From Slackia equolifaciens (GTDB taxonomy: Bacteria > Actinomycetota > Coriobacteriia > Coriobacteriales > Eggerthellaceae), in assembly GCF_003725995.1 (NCBI RefSeq), contig NZ_QIBX01000002.1, positions 62,001-126,000 of the forward strand: a DNA stretch of 64,000 nucleotides, read 5' to 3'. Made by a program: the position numbers and the translations under genes. Numbering within the stretch: position 1 is the first letter of the stretch; each line of letters starts with the position of its first letter. Of this stretch, positions 1-7,667 are shown piece after piece. Below the pieces are notes generated by a model. The model was not told the DNA's origin. It made no database searches and worked only from the letters and a program-made list of their open reading frames with translations.

Positions 1-1294
1 CGGCCACCACAAAGCGGCACGCCCCGAAACCCAAGTCGAGCATCTGCACCAAGTCAAAGCCGGCTTCCACAAGCGAATCGCGCCCGCAAATGCCGCAGTC
101 GGCCCCGCCTGAGGCTACGAAGGCCGGCGCATCGGTGGGGCGCACAATCACGTACTCCACGTCCTCGGCGCGCACGATAAGGTGACGCCCCAAATCGCGC
201 AGAGGCTCCACATCCAAGCCTGCCGCCTCGAACGCGGCAACCGAGTCCTCGAAAAGCGACCCCTTGGGAACCGCGATGCGCAGCGGACGGCAGGCGCACC
301 CCTCGGCCGCCTCGACAGCCGCGCCCGCTTCAAGGGCCTCCTCGACCGCCTCAAGCGTGAGGGCGAAGCCGGCTGCTGGCATGGATGCGCCGCCAAATCG
401 GCACAGCGCCTCGTCGTAGCGCCCGCCAGACGCGACGGGAGTCGCCAGGCCGCCCACGTAGACCGCGAACACGAGGCCCGTGTAGTAGTCGAACGAATTG
501 AGCACCGAGAAATCAACCGACAGGCGATCGGCGAACCCGGCGTCACGCGCCGCGTCGAACAGCGCGCGTAGCTCATCGATGCCGCCGTCGCCCACCACAT
601 AGGGTTCCAGCAGCGCCGCCGCCTGGTCGAGCGCATCCGCACCGCCCCAGATGCGCGGCAGTGTGCGGATGGCCTCGCGCGCCTGACGCGGGATGGAAAG
701 CCCTGCCACGCATTCGTCCAGACCTACGAAATCCGAGGCGTGCACGAGGCCCAGCACCGCACGACGATCGGATGCGTCGGGCACGCAGGCATTGAGCAGC
801 TCCTTCAAGGGCTTCACGCTCCCACATACCATGCGCCAGACGGCCACACCCACCGCATCGAGCGCCTCGGCGGCAAGCGACACCACTTCGGCATCGGCCG
901 CAGAGCCCGCATCGCCTATGAGCTCGATGCCGAGCTGCGTAAACTGGCGGGAGCGCCCCGTGAATTCCGCCTGCTCCCGCACGACGGGAGCCACGTAACG
1001 CAGGCGGAACGGACCGGAGGCGGGGTCGAGTCGCGTGGATGCCATGCGCGCGATGGGCATGGTGAGATCCGAGCGCATCATGAGAAGACGCCCGCCGCCG
1101 TCGAACAGCTGGAATGCCGCATCGTCAACACGTGCGCCGCGCGAGAGCGATGCGCGATCCTCAAGCAAAGGAGTTTCCACAGGAATGTACCCATGAGCCG
1201 CAAAGCCGTCGCTTACGGTGCGGCAGATGCGCTCTCGCGCAGCCGCCTCCTCGGGCATGATATCCCTGAATCCTCGCGGCGTAATCGGTCTCAC
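1..1294 (-). CDS. hisZG: HisZ-HisG fusion, ATP phosphoribosyltransferase (3' end outside window)
   Basis: The frame is open from a GTG at 1294 to the window edge without a stop. A Shine-Dalgarno AAAGGAG lies about 9 nt upstream of the GTG. Residues 1 to about 320 look like HisZ, the class II aaRS-like regulatory subunit: TPRGFRDIMPEEA at the start, then RSDLTMPIAR, a FTQLGIELIG motif and DYYTGLVF. From about residue 336 the same frame turns into short-form HisG: LRIAVPKGSLFEDS, VRPTDAPAFV, GADCGICGRDSLVE and LDLGFGACR. The two are normally separate chains forming the octameric HisG/HisZ enzyme that condenses ATP and PRPP in the first step of histidine synthesis. I found no stop and no ATG or GTG at the junction, so a true fusion is the simplest reading. 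About 431 codons are visible; a full HisG part would give roughly 540. Confidence 0.88.
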   Translation of the reverse strand, partial: MRPITPRGFRDIMPEEAAARERICRTVSDGFAAHGYIPVETPLLEDRASLSRGARVDDAAFQLFDGGGRLLMMRSDLTMPIARMASTRLDPASGPFRLRYVAPVVREQAEFTGRSRQFTQLGIELIGDAGSAADAEVVSLAAEALDAVGVAVWRMVCGSVKPLKELLNACVPDASDRRAVLGLVHASDFVGLDECVAGLSIPRQAREAIRTLPRIWGGADALDQAAALLEPYVVGDGGIDELRALFDAARDAGFADRLSVDFSVLNSFDYYTGLVFAVYVGGLATPVASGGRYDEALCRFGGASMPAAGFALTLEAVEEALEAGAAVEAAEGCACRPLRIAVPKGSLFEDSVAAFEAAGLDVEPLRDLGRHLIVRAEDVEYVIVRPTDAPAFVASGGADCGICGRDSLVEAGFDLVQMLDLGFGACRFVVA

Positions 1295-1402
1295 GATGCC
1301 AGGCTCCTTTCAGCAGTGCGTTTTCCGGAATCGCGCTGCGAAGCACAGCCGAATCCGACCACCGGGCGCACGATTCCCCTGCGCCATCTCTCGAATGACG
1401 AT

Positions 1403-1430
1403 ACTTTAGCACAGTAGATTACTAAAGCAA
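1403..1430 (-). promoter_or_regulatory. possible promoter for hisZG
   Basis: On the minus strand TTGCTT (1425-1430) and TAAAGT (1403-1408) are spaced 16 bp apart, about 110 nt upstream of the hisZG start. The match to sigma-70 consensus is only partial. The roughly 100-nt leader shows no T-box features that I could see. Confidence 0.3.
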
Positions 1431-1533
1431 GCAGAAGGGGCATGGTTTTGCACGCATTTTGCCCGCAAGCACACCACAGGGCTGGTTACACAGGGTCGAT
1501 TCGCACACAGCAACGTCCATTCCGCATGCGCCA

Positions 1534-1803
1534 AGCGAGCCCTTCCATTCGCCCGAGGAGCCCATTGACCGAATGTGTCCCATTGACCGAGTAGATCTCA
1601 GCCTCATTGCCAAGTGAGCCCCATTCGCCCGAGGGGCCCATTGGCCGAATAGGTTCTATTGCCGAGTGAGCCCAGCCCCCATTGCCGAGCGAGCCCCATT
1701 CGCCGAGTGAGTCCCAGCCTCATTGCCGAGTGGGCCCATTGGCCGAGTAGGTCCCATTGGCCGAGTAGGTCCCATTGGCCGAGCGAGCCCAGCCTCATTG
1801 CTC
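1534..1803. repeat. degenerate 18-bp tandem repeat
   Basis: The unit CCCATTGGCCGAGTAGGT occurs twice exactly in tandem at 1735-1752 and 1753-1770. A third, diverged copy is at 1771-1788. Decayed versions with the core CCATT-GCCGA continue leftwards to about 1534. The period is a multiple of three, which leaves both strands open for short repeat peptides, but no start, ribosome site or domain supports translation. Confidence 0.75.
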
Positions 1804-2000
1804 TATTCCTCGCCTTTATGGCATCCCCTGCCCAAGAAAGCGGAAATAGAGCAGCCTTGGGCCCTCCCCGCTTACCTCCAACATTGCCGAACAGGCAAAA
1901 CGTTCGCTCTTGCAAGTCGAACAGAAGCCAGTGGCGCAATTCGCTGCTCTATTCCCCACATTTGATGCCGTGGAATCCCGAAATGCGAAGAATAGAGCAG
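1799..2000. repeat. alternating inverted copies of TGCTCTATTC
   Basis: TGCTCTATTCC at 1799-1809, its near complement GGAAATAGAGCAGC at 1842-1855, CTGCTCTATTC at 1944-1954 and GAATAGAGCAG at 1990-2000 alternate in orientation. They form two head-to-head pairs. The second pair is a perfect 11-bp inverted repeat. Confidence 0.6.
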
Positions 2001-2233
2001 ACGCATGGAAAACCAGCGCCATTCGATGGCCATTCGATGGCCATTCACTGCTCACTCCATTCGCTCGGCTCCTCATGCGCATCAAGTCGACGAAGGGCAC
2101 GGAACAGACGAATCCGCCGATGAGATATTCGAATACGCAAAGGACGGTGGCATCTTCAACGGGTCAACCGATAAGGACAAGCGCGATCGCATCGAAAACG
2201 CTGCGGAGCTGTTCTCGTGGGTTGAGGAAAACT

Positions 2234-2330
2234 GCGGATTCAAACAAACGGTATACACGGCGCTCTGCGGATTCAAATAAACGGCATGCGGTGCTCTGCG
2301 GATTCAAGCAAACGGTATGTGCGGTGCTCG
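2234..2330. repeat. three tandem 31-33-bp repeats
   Basis: Units start at 2234, 2267 and 2298. Each opens with GCGGATTCAA and continues with a diverged AAACGG-AT part and GGTGCTC-like end. This is probably decayed repeat DNA; no function can be read from it. Confidence 0.7.
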
Positions 2331-2526
2331 GAAGTTGCCGCAACTGTCCTGGCGCAAATCAACTTGGCCGAACGCTCATCCATACGGACGATAGCAACGG
2401 GCGCTCGCTGGCAACACGCTGTGCCCCCAGCGCATCGAGCCACGGGCACATGCTAGGTAACGTCGACCCCGCCGACGGCCCTACCCTCAGCGCATCGAGC
2501 CACCGGAGGGCTGCATTTTGCAGCAA

Positions 2527-2605
2527 AACGCCCCGTCCGATGTGGACTGCCTCCCGTTTCTCGTGTCCAGGAAACGGGAGGCAGTTCAATTGAGGACGGG
2601 GCGTT
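2527..2605 (-). terminator. nested inverted repeat behind metA, likely terminator
   Basis: An outer 12-bp stem (2527-2538 with 2594-2605) encloses a perfect 15-bp inner stem (2546-2560 with 2571-2585). The structure begins 19 nt after the metA stop on the minus strand. Its outer arm runs into GGGGCGTTTT, giving a short U-tract. Confidence 0.65.
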
Positions 2606-2623
2606 GTCGTTAGTGGCGGATTT

Positions 2624-3538
2624 CTACAGCGATCCCAGGTCGTAGGGCGTGGTCTGATAGACGTAGTAATTCAGCCAATTCGTGTAGATGAGCTGGCCCT
2701 CCGCGCGCCAACTCACGATGGGCGTCTTGGTGGGGTCGTCGTCGGGATAGTAATTCACCGGCACCTTGATGGCCTTGCCTTTTGCCACATCGCGGTCATA
2801 TTCCAGCTTGAGCGTGTCGCGGTCGTACTCGGGGTGGCCGAACACGAAGAAATGCTTGGAATCGGTGCTCTTGGCGATAGACACGCCGCATTCGTCGGAA
2901 TAGGCGATGACCTCGAGCTTCAGGTTGGCCACGATGTCCTCGTAACGCGTTTCAGAATGGCGCGAGTGCGGCATCATGGACACGTCGTTGAAGCCGCGCA
3001 CGAGCGGCGAGGACGGCTTGAGCAGACGGCTTTCGAACACGCCGAAGCACTTCTCGTCCAAATTATGCTTGGGCACGCCGTAGTGATGGTAGAGCGCGGC
3101 CTGAGCACCCCAGCACACGTGGAACACGCTGTGTACGTTGGTGAGCGTCCAATCCATGATCTCCACCAGCTCGGGCCAATAGTCCACCTGCTCGAATTCG
3201 AGCGTCTCCACCGGCGCGCCCGTGATGATCATGCCGTCGTAGCGCTGGTCGCGCACCTCGTCGAACGTGCGGTAGAACGTCTCCAGATGGTCGGCTGAGA
3301 CGTTCTTGGATTGATGGCTCGCGATGCGCAGCAGCTCCACCTCGATCTGCAGAGGCGTGTTGGACAGCTTGCGCATGATCTGCGTCTCGGTGACGATCTT
3401 GGTGGGCATGAGATTGAGCAGCAGCACGCGAAGCGGACGAATGTCCTGATGCATGGCGCGATGCTCGGTCATAACGAAAATGTTTTCGCCCTCGAGGATG
3501 GAGGTCGCAGGCAGCGCGTCGGGAATACGAATGGGCAT
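2624..3538 (-). CDS. metA: homoserine O-acetyltransferase MetA
   Basis: The protein has 304 aa, the usual MetA length. It acylates homoserine in the cytoplasm, the committed step of methionine synthesis. Catalytic residues are visible: Cys142 in FHVCWGAQAA, His235 and Glu237 in FGHPEYD. Residue 111 is Glu (GAPVETLEF); in this family Glu111 goes with acetyl-CoA and Gly111 with succinyl-CoA, so acetyl transfer is inferred. The ATG at 3538 is chosen because AAGGAG lies 6-8 nt before it and the protein then starts MPIRIPDAL as in the family. A longer frame from 3616 has no such support. No SAM riboswitch is apparent; the leader after the -10 element is only about 30 nt. Confidence 0.95.
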   Translation of the reverse strand: MPIRIPDALPATSILEGENIFVMTEHRAMHQDIRPLRVLLLNLMPTKIVTETQIMRKLSNTPLQIEVELLRIASHQSKNVSADHLETFYRTFDEVRDQRYDGMIITGAPVETLEFEQVDYWPELVEIMDWTLTNVHSVFHVCWGAQAALYHHYGVPKHNLDEKCFGVFESRLLKPSSPLVRGFNDVSMMPHSRHSETRYEDIVANLKLEVIAYSDECGVSIAKSTDSKHFFVFGHPEYDRDTLKLEYDRDVAKGKAIKVPVNYYPDDDPTKTPIVSWRAEGQLIYTNWLNYYVYQTTPYDLGSL

Positions 3539-3576
3539 TTGAGGCTCCTTGCCGATGTGCGGTTTTAGTCGTGCGT

Positions 3577-3582
3577 ATTGTA
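3577..3582 (-). promoter_or_regulatory. -10 element for metA
   Basis: TACAAT on the minus strand lies about 38 nt upstream of the metA ATG. No good -35 hexamer is visible at the right distance, so only the -10 is called. The rest of 3583-3828 holds nothing I recognise. Confidence 0.4.
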
Positions 3583-3828
3583 ACGCGAATTCACACGAGC
3601 ACGCCTGAAAGCACATTTTCGCTCCTCATGAGCTTGCCGTGCCCCATGGACGCATCCCGGAGCGCACGGGGATGCGAACTCCCAGCAATCCACCCACTCC
3701 AAAAGCCACCGCGTGAAAAACAGAGCAGCTCCAGGAATCCACGACCGACACAGCACACAGCACTCTCGCGCGTTTTTGCAGTATCATGCGCCATGCGAAC
3801 AATTGCTGGCTTCGGCACGGGAGGCACC

Positions 3829-4707
3829 ATGATCGATTTCAATGAGGAATGGAAGCAACTCCAGCTCACACGCGCGCCGCTCAAAAATTCCGCGCACTGG
3901 ACGAAAAAATCCGCCCGCTACGACAGCAAAGACAAACGCAACCTGTACGCCGAAGCGTTCCTCGATCTCGCAAACGTGCAGCCCGGAGACGTGATATTCG
4001 ACATGGGCTGCGGCACCGGAGCCCTCGCCGTCCCGCTGGCGAAGGCCGGACACGAGGTTTACGCAGCCGACTTCAGCGACGGCATGCTGGCGAAACTCGG
4101 CGAGAACATGGCGATCAACAACGTCGACTCCATAACCCCCATCAAGATGAGCTGGGGAGACGATTGGGGCGCGTACGGCATCGAAGACAATATGGCCGAC
4201 ATCGCCATCGCATCTCGCTCAATCGCCGTCGCCGACCTCGAAGGCGCGCTTGTCAAGCTCACCCGCACAGCCCGACGCCGCTGCTGCATCACGCTCACCA
4301 CTGGCACTTCGCCCAACGTGGACCCGCGCCTCCTGAAGGCGATCGGCGTGCCCGTCTCCCCTACCCGCGATTACCTCTACGCGTTCGGCATCCTCGCGCA
4401 ACAAGGGTTCGAGCCCACGGTGGATTACATCCACTCCACGCGCAAGGACACGTTCGACACCCAGGCGGAGGCGCTTGAGGATTTCACGCGGATGATCGAC
4501 GCCTCTAACCCTTCGATGCCCGCCCCCGAGCGCGAGGCCGCCGTGGCACGACTCGACGCGTGGCTATCCGAGCACATCGTGGAGAACCCCGACGCGGGAA
4601 TGCCCGACAAGAAGGGCGTTCCCGAAGGACTTTTATGTCTGGACGTTTTGCGTGTGGTGTCGTGGGCGTTCATCGCCTGGGATACCCAAATCGATTCGCC
4701 CTACTGA
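3829..4707 (+). CDS. class I SAM-dependent methyltransferase
   Basis: The 292-aa protein shows a Rossmann-type SAM-binding motif I near residue 50 (VIFDMGCGTGALAVPLA), followed by an acidic motif II region (HEVYAADFSDGMLAKL) and a motif IV-like stretch ADIAIASRSIAV. The substrate cannot be told. The ATG at 3829 is preferred because CGGGAGG sits 6 nt upstream; in-frame starts from 3571 and 3793 lack a comparable site. It is the first gene of the plus-strand group leading to moeA and mogA, which hints at a role tied to molybdenum metabolism, but the 230-bp repeat-bearing gap before moeA makes co-transcription uncertain. Confidence 0.85.
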   Translation: MIDFNEEWKQLQLTRAPLKNSAHWTKKSARYDSKDKRNLYAEAFLDLANVQPGDVIFDMGCGTGALAVPLAKAGHEVYAADFSDGMLAKLGENMAINNVDSITPIKMSWGDDWGAYGIEDNMADIAIASRSIAVADLEGALVKLTRTARRRCCITLTTGTSPNVDPRLLKAIGVPVSPTRDYLYAFGILAQQGFEPTVDYIHSTRKDTFDTQAEALEDFTRMIDASNPSMPAPEREAAVARLDAWLSEHIVENPDAGMPDKKGVPEGLLCLDVLRVVSWAFIAWDTQIDSPY

Positions 4708-4871
4708 TTCCTGCAAGCACCTCGCATGCGTCCCACGCATACGCTCGCGCCCGCGCATGGCATGGCGACGGCAGCCACGGCGGCAAACCTCGTCGGGCCA
4801 CATGCTCGCGCCCGCGCATGACATGGACGCCCACGTGATTCCTGCAAGCATCTCGCATGCGTCCCACACAT
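4706..4871. repeat. A-B-B-A arrangement of direct repeats before moeA
   Basis: A 35-bp sequence starting GATTCCTGCAAGCA occurs at 4706-4740 and again at 4837-4871 with two mismatches. Inside, a 24-bp block containing GCTCGCGCCCGCGCATG occurs at about 4742 and 4803. The first copy begins inside the methyltransferase stop codon. The repeats fill nearly the whole gap before moeA. Confidence 0.8.
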
Positions 4872-4897
4872 GCTCTGTATATGCGCCTTGATGCGAT

Positions 4898-4908
4898 ATA
4901 TACTTTAT
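4898..4908 (+). promoter_or_regulatory. ATATACTTTAT motif upstream of moeA
   Basis: This 11-nt AT-rich word lies 33 nt before the moeA start, in otherwise GC-rich DNA. Its exact reverse complement is found upstream of modA (12434-12444). It may be a shared promoter core or operator of the Mo genes. Confidence 0.4.
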
Positions 4909-4940
4909 AGGAAACAATTCGCCCGTTCGAAAGGATCGAT

Positions 4941-6209
4941 ATGGCAGAACCATCTCCCTCAATGATTTCGCTCGAAGAGGCCCAGGCGCTCGTGCGCTCG
5001 CACGTGAGCCCGCTCGAGACGGAAATCGTACCCTTGCTCGATGCTGCGGGCCGCGTTGCCGCAGCGGACCTGATGAGCGACATGGACGTAAGCCCCTTCG
5101 CTCATGCGGCGATGGACGGCTTCGCTTTGCATGTCGCGGATATTGCGCAGGCGTCTCCCGAATCGCCCGTCGACCTTGACGTTATCGCCGAAGTCCCTGC
5201 GGGCGGCGCCTTTGAGGGCACGATTGAGCCCGGCCAGTGCGTGCGTATCATGACCGGCGCGGCGCTGCCCTCCGACGCCGACGCCGTGGTCAAATACGAA
5301 ATCGTGGACTACCTCGGCTCCAACGGCATGCCCGGCAGCCGCGTGCGTTTCACCGCCCCCGCCAAGCCTCGAGCGAACATCCGCGAAGCCGGCGAAGAGG
5401 CCAAGCAGGGCGAAGTGGTCGTGCGCGCCGGCGAGGTCATCAAATCTGCCGGCGTAGGCTTTCTCGCAGGATGCGGCGTAACGGAGGTGCCCACCTACCG
5501 CGCCCCCCGCGTCGCCATCATCTCTATCGGCAGCGAGCTCGTGCCTCCCACGGAGCGCCCGGGCATAGGCCACATTCGCAATTCCAACGGATACGCGCTT
5601 GCGGCATGCGCGCGCGAGGCAGGCGCGGTGCCCACGATGCTGCCCATCGTTCCCGACGACCTGGACGAACTCACGCGCATGGTGAAAGATGCCTGCTCGA
5701 AGTTCGACTTCGTGGTCACCTCGGGCGGCGCATCCAACGGCGACTTCGACTTCATAAAACCCGTGGTAGAAACCCTCGGCGAGCTGTACATGACCACCGT
5801 GAACATGCGACCGGGCAAAGCGCAGACCTTCGGAGTGGTGGACGGCACGCCGGTGTTCGGGCTGCCCGGCAATCCCGCCGCCGCCTACATGGGATTCGAA
5901 CTGATTATCCGCCCCGCACTGCTGGCTATGCAGGGATATACCCAGCTTGAGCGCCCGCACATCCAAGCGCGCCTCACCGCCGACAAGAAGAAGAAAGACC
6001 CGCGCCGCCTGCTCATGCGAGCCACCATCACCCGCGGCGAGAGCGGCGACCTTGAAGTGACGCCCGCGGCCAACCAGAGCTCGGGGCTGTTCGGCGTGAT
6101 TCAGCGCAGCAACTGCGTGGCCGTCATCCCCGAAGGAGTTACCCAGGTGCATGCGGGCGACGAGATCGAATGCATCCTCTTGGACGTCGATGAAGGGGTG
6201 GTGCTGTAA
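4941..6209 (+). CDS. moeA: molybdopterin molybdenumtransferase MoeA
   Basis: At 422 aa this is a normal-length MoeA. It inserts molybdate into adenylylated molybdopterin, releasing AMP, in the cytoplasm. Family motifs are clear: PFAHAAMDGFAL near the N terminus, GQCVRIMTGAALP, then the MogA-like domain with SIGSELV, TSGGASNGDFDFIKP and MRPGKAQTFG, and a C-terminal beta-barrel domain ending in IPEGVTQVHAGDEI. The family GGVSVGD loop reads GGASNGD here. The ATG follows AAGGATCGAT with good spacing. Its stop overlaps the mogA start in TAATG, so the two are translationally coupled. Confidence 0.96.
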   Translation: MAEPSPSMISLEEAQALVRSHVSPLETEIVPLLDAAGRVAAADLMSDMDVSPFAHAAMDGFALHVADIAQASPESPVDLDVIAEVPAGGAFEGTIEPGQCVRIMTGAALPSDADAVVKYEIVDYLGSNGMPGSRVRFTAPAKPRANIREAGEEAKQGEVVVRAGEVIKSAGVGFLAGCGVTEVPTYRAPRVAIISIGSELVPPTERPGIGHIRNSNGYALAACAREAGAVPTMLPIVPDDLDELTRMVKDACSKFDFVVTSGGASNGDFDFIKPVVETLGELYMTTVNMRPGKAQTFGVVDGTPVFGLPGNPAAAYMGFELIIRPALLAMQGYTQLERPHIQARLTADKKKKDPRRLLMRATITRGESGDLEVTPAANQSSGLFGVIQRSNCVAVIPEGVTQVHAGDEIECILLDVDEGVVL

Positions 6210-6757
6210 TGCCGCACAATCACGAGCATACGCATGAAGGTGCGGGCGAACACATGCACGAGCACGGTCACAAGCACGAAGAGCCCAAGCCTACGTTTGC
6301 GATCATCACCTGCTCGGACACGCGCTCCGAGAAAGAAGACACCGCCGGCGCCGCCCTCGAGGCGCTCATCGCCGAACGCGGCTGGGCATGCGTCGAGCGC
6401 GTTGTGGTGAAGGACGACCGCCCGACCATCGCCGAGAACATCGCGCGCCTGGCCGACAATCCGCAGGTGGACGTAGTTCTCACCTGCGGTGGCAGCGGCC
6501 TATCCCCCCGCGATGTGACCCCCGAGGCCACGCGCGACGCATGCGAACGCGAGGTGCCCGGCATCGCCGAAGGCATGCGCGCCTACAGCATGCAGTTCAC
6601 TCCGCGCGCCATGCTCTCGCGTGCCATCTGCATGCAGCGCGGCAACACGCTGGTGATCAACATGCCCGGCAGCGAAAAGGCAGCACGGGAGAACTGGGCG
6701 GGCGTCGCCGACGTACTCCCCCATGCCGTAAGCATGATGGCCGGAGGCGGACACTAA
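6209..6757 (+). CDS. mogA: molybdopterin adenylyltransferase MogA/MoaB type with His-rich N terminus
   Basis: The 182-aa protein carries a MoCF/MogA domain from about residue 28: IITCSDTRSEKEDTAG, TCGGSGLSPRDVTPEA, and NMPGSEKAARENW, typical of the enzyme that adenylylates molybdopterin before MoeA acts. The first 25 residues are unusual: HNHEHTHEGAGEHMHEHGH, with eight His in a short run. This is a probable metal-binding tail not found in standard MogA. The gene overlaps the moeA stop by 1 nt. MogA and MoaB cannot be separated by eye; the GG-containing motif and gene pairing favour the adenylyltransferase role. Confidence 0.9.
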   Translation: MPHNHEHTHEGAGEHMHEHGHKHEEPKPTFAIITCSDTRSEKEDTAGAALEALIAERGWACVERVVVKDDRPTIAENIARLADNPQVDVVLTCGGSGLSPRDVTPEATRDACEREVPGIAEGMRAYSMQFTPRAMLSRAICMQRGNTLVINMPGSEKAARENWAGVADVLPHAVSMMAGGGH

Positions 6758-6895
6758 TTGTTCCGCCGTTCTACCGAACGGAGGAACCACTCCATGAGAC
6801 GCTGCGACGTTACGCGCGACGAGAGGCCGAATCTGGCCCCTTGTGCATGGCGCTTCACGTACCTTAAACCCTCAGGTCCGCTATAGAAACAGCGA

Positions 6896-6935
6896 GGCCC
6901 GCTCTCGTGCCGGAGATTCGGTGCGAGAGCGGGCC
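6896..6935. terminator. hairpin between convergent mogA and moaC
   Basis: GGCCCGCTCTCG (6896-6907) pairs perfectly with 6924-6935 around a 16-nt loop. It lies between convergent genes and may end transcription from both sides, although neither side has a strong T-run. A second weaker hairpin (around 6762-6788, GTTCCGCCGTT with AACGGAGGAAC) directly follows mogA. Confidence 0.5.
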
Positions 6936-6987
6936 GCAACGTCGCAGCGTCTCAAGCGTCGTTGCGCTGTTCGTCAGAACGGCGCAA

Positions 6988-7482
6988 CTATTGGCGTAGC
7001 CACAACCCGGTTTTCCCGCCGTCTTTCTTCAGCAGACGCACATCCATGATCTCCATGCCGCGGTCGACCGCCTTGCACATGTCGTACACGGTGAGGCAGG
7101 CCACGCTTGCCGCGGTAAGCGCCTCCATCTCAATGCCCGTTTTGCCGGTGACGCCGCAGGTGGTGGTCACGCGAATACCCACGCGGCCGTCTTCGCGCTC
7201 ACCTTCGAACACAGGCTCGCATTCCACCTTGGCCTTGGTGATATTGAGCGGGTGGCACATCGGGATAAGCTCGCTCGTCTTTTTGGCGGCCATCACGCCC
7301 GCCACGCGCGCGCACGCCAGCACGTCACCCTTGGCGGCCTTGCCCTCCACGATCAAATCAAGCGTCTCGCGATGCATGCCGATGAATCCTTCGGCCACCG
7401 CCACGCGCTCGGTATCGGGCTTGGCGGAAACATCCACCATCCGCACCTCGCCCTTTTCATCAATATGCGTAAGCTCACCCAT
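6988..7482 (-). CDS. moaC: cyclic pyranopterin monophosphate synthase MoaC
   Basis: The 164-aa protein matches MoaC in length and motifs: [57 protein letters not shown] and [10 protein letters not shown]. It converts the MoaA product, 3',8-cyclo-7,8-dihydro-GTP, into cPMP. The start at 7482 is preceded by ACAGGAGGAATC, a strong ribosome site. It is transcribed in the same direction as moaA, which lies 185 bp upstream across a structured repeat region, so the two probably belong to one transcription unit or respond together. Confidence 0.97.
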   Translation of the reverse strand: MGELTHIDEKGEVRMVDVSAKPDTERVAVAEGFIGMHRETLDLIVEGKAAKGDVLACARVAGVMAAKKTSELIPMCHPLNITKAKVECEPVFEGEREDGRVGIRVTTTCGVTGKTGIEMEALTAASVACLTVYDMCKAVDRGMEIMDVRLLKKDGGKTGLWLRQ

Positions 7483-7530
7483 GATTCCTCCTGTAAATAA
7501 CTTCTAGGTCGCCGTAAAGTCAGCGAGGGC

Positions 7531-7662
7531 GAATCTGGCGAGTCGGATTGGCTTGAGCAAGGAGCGAAGCGTAGCAGCGCTACGTGAGCGACGCGTGAAA
7601 GCCAAGCCGGCCGCCAGATTCAGCCGCAGCGGCGGATGGTCCGCCGTTCGGCAGAACGGCGG
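7531..7662. repeat. structured intergenic inverted repeats between moaA and moaC
   Basis: GAATCTGGCG (7531-7540) pairs with 7612-7621 and GGCTTG (7550-7555) with 7603-7608, making a long imperfect stem. A small hairpin CGTAGC-AGC-GCTACG (7570-7584) lies at its tip. A second hairpin, CCGCCGTTC (7641-7649) with 7654-7662 and loop GGCA, follows; related CCGCCGTT hairpins occur after mogA. It sits right behind the moaA stop on the minus strand and looks like a mobile intergenic repeat or attenuator. Confidence 0.6.
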
Positions 7663-7667
7663 AACCT

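Larger units (their letters stand above)
1295..2623. other. gene-free 1.3-kb region rich in degenerate repeats
   Basis: No convincing gene lies between hisZG and metA. The open frames here have repeat-driven composition and no recognisable domain. The stretch holds an 18-bp minisatellite (1534-1803), four alternately oriented AATAGAGCA-type sites (1799-2000), short direct repeats around 2020-2045, a threefold 31-33-bp repeat (2234-2330), and the metA terminator structure (2527-2605). Confidence 0.7.

Noticed and set aside
1295-1400. T-box or His attenuator leader before hisZG
   Set aside because: No T-box bulge sequence, no run of His codons in a leader peptide and no terminator hairpin could be found.
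1534-1803. CRISPR-like array
   Set aside because: Repeat units are contiguous and decayed with no unique spacers, and no cas gene is nearby. The four-copy array at 33602-33903 also lacks regular spacers.
3539-3600. SAM riboswitch before metA
   Set aside because: The leader after the -10 element is only about 30 nt and lacks the conserved SAM-binding parts.
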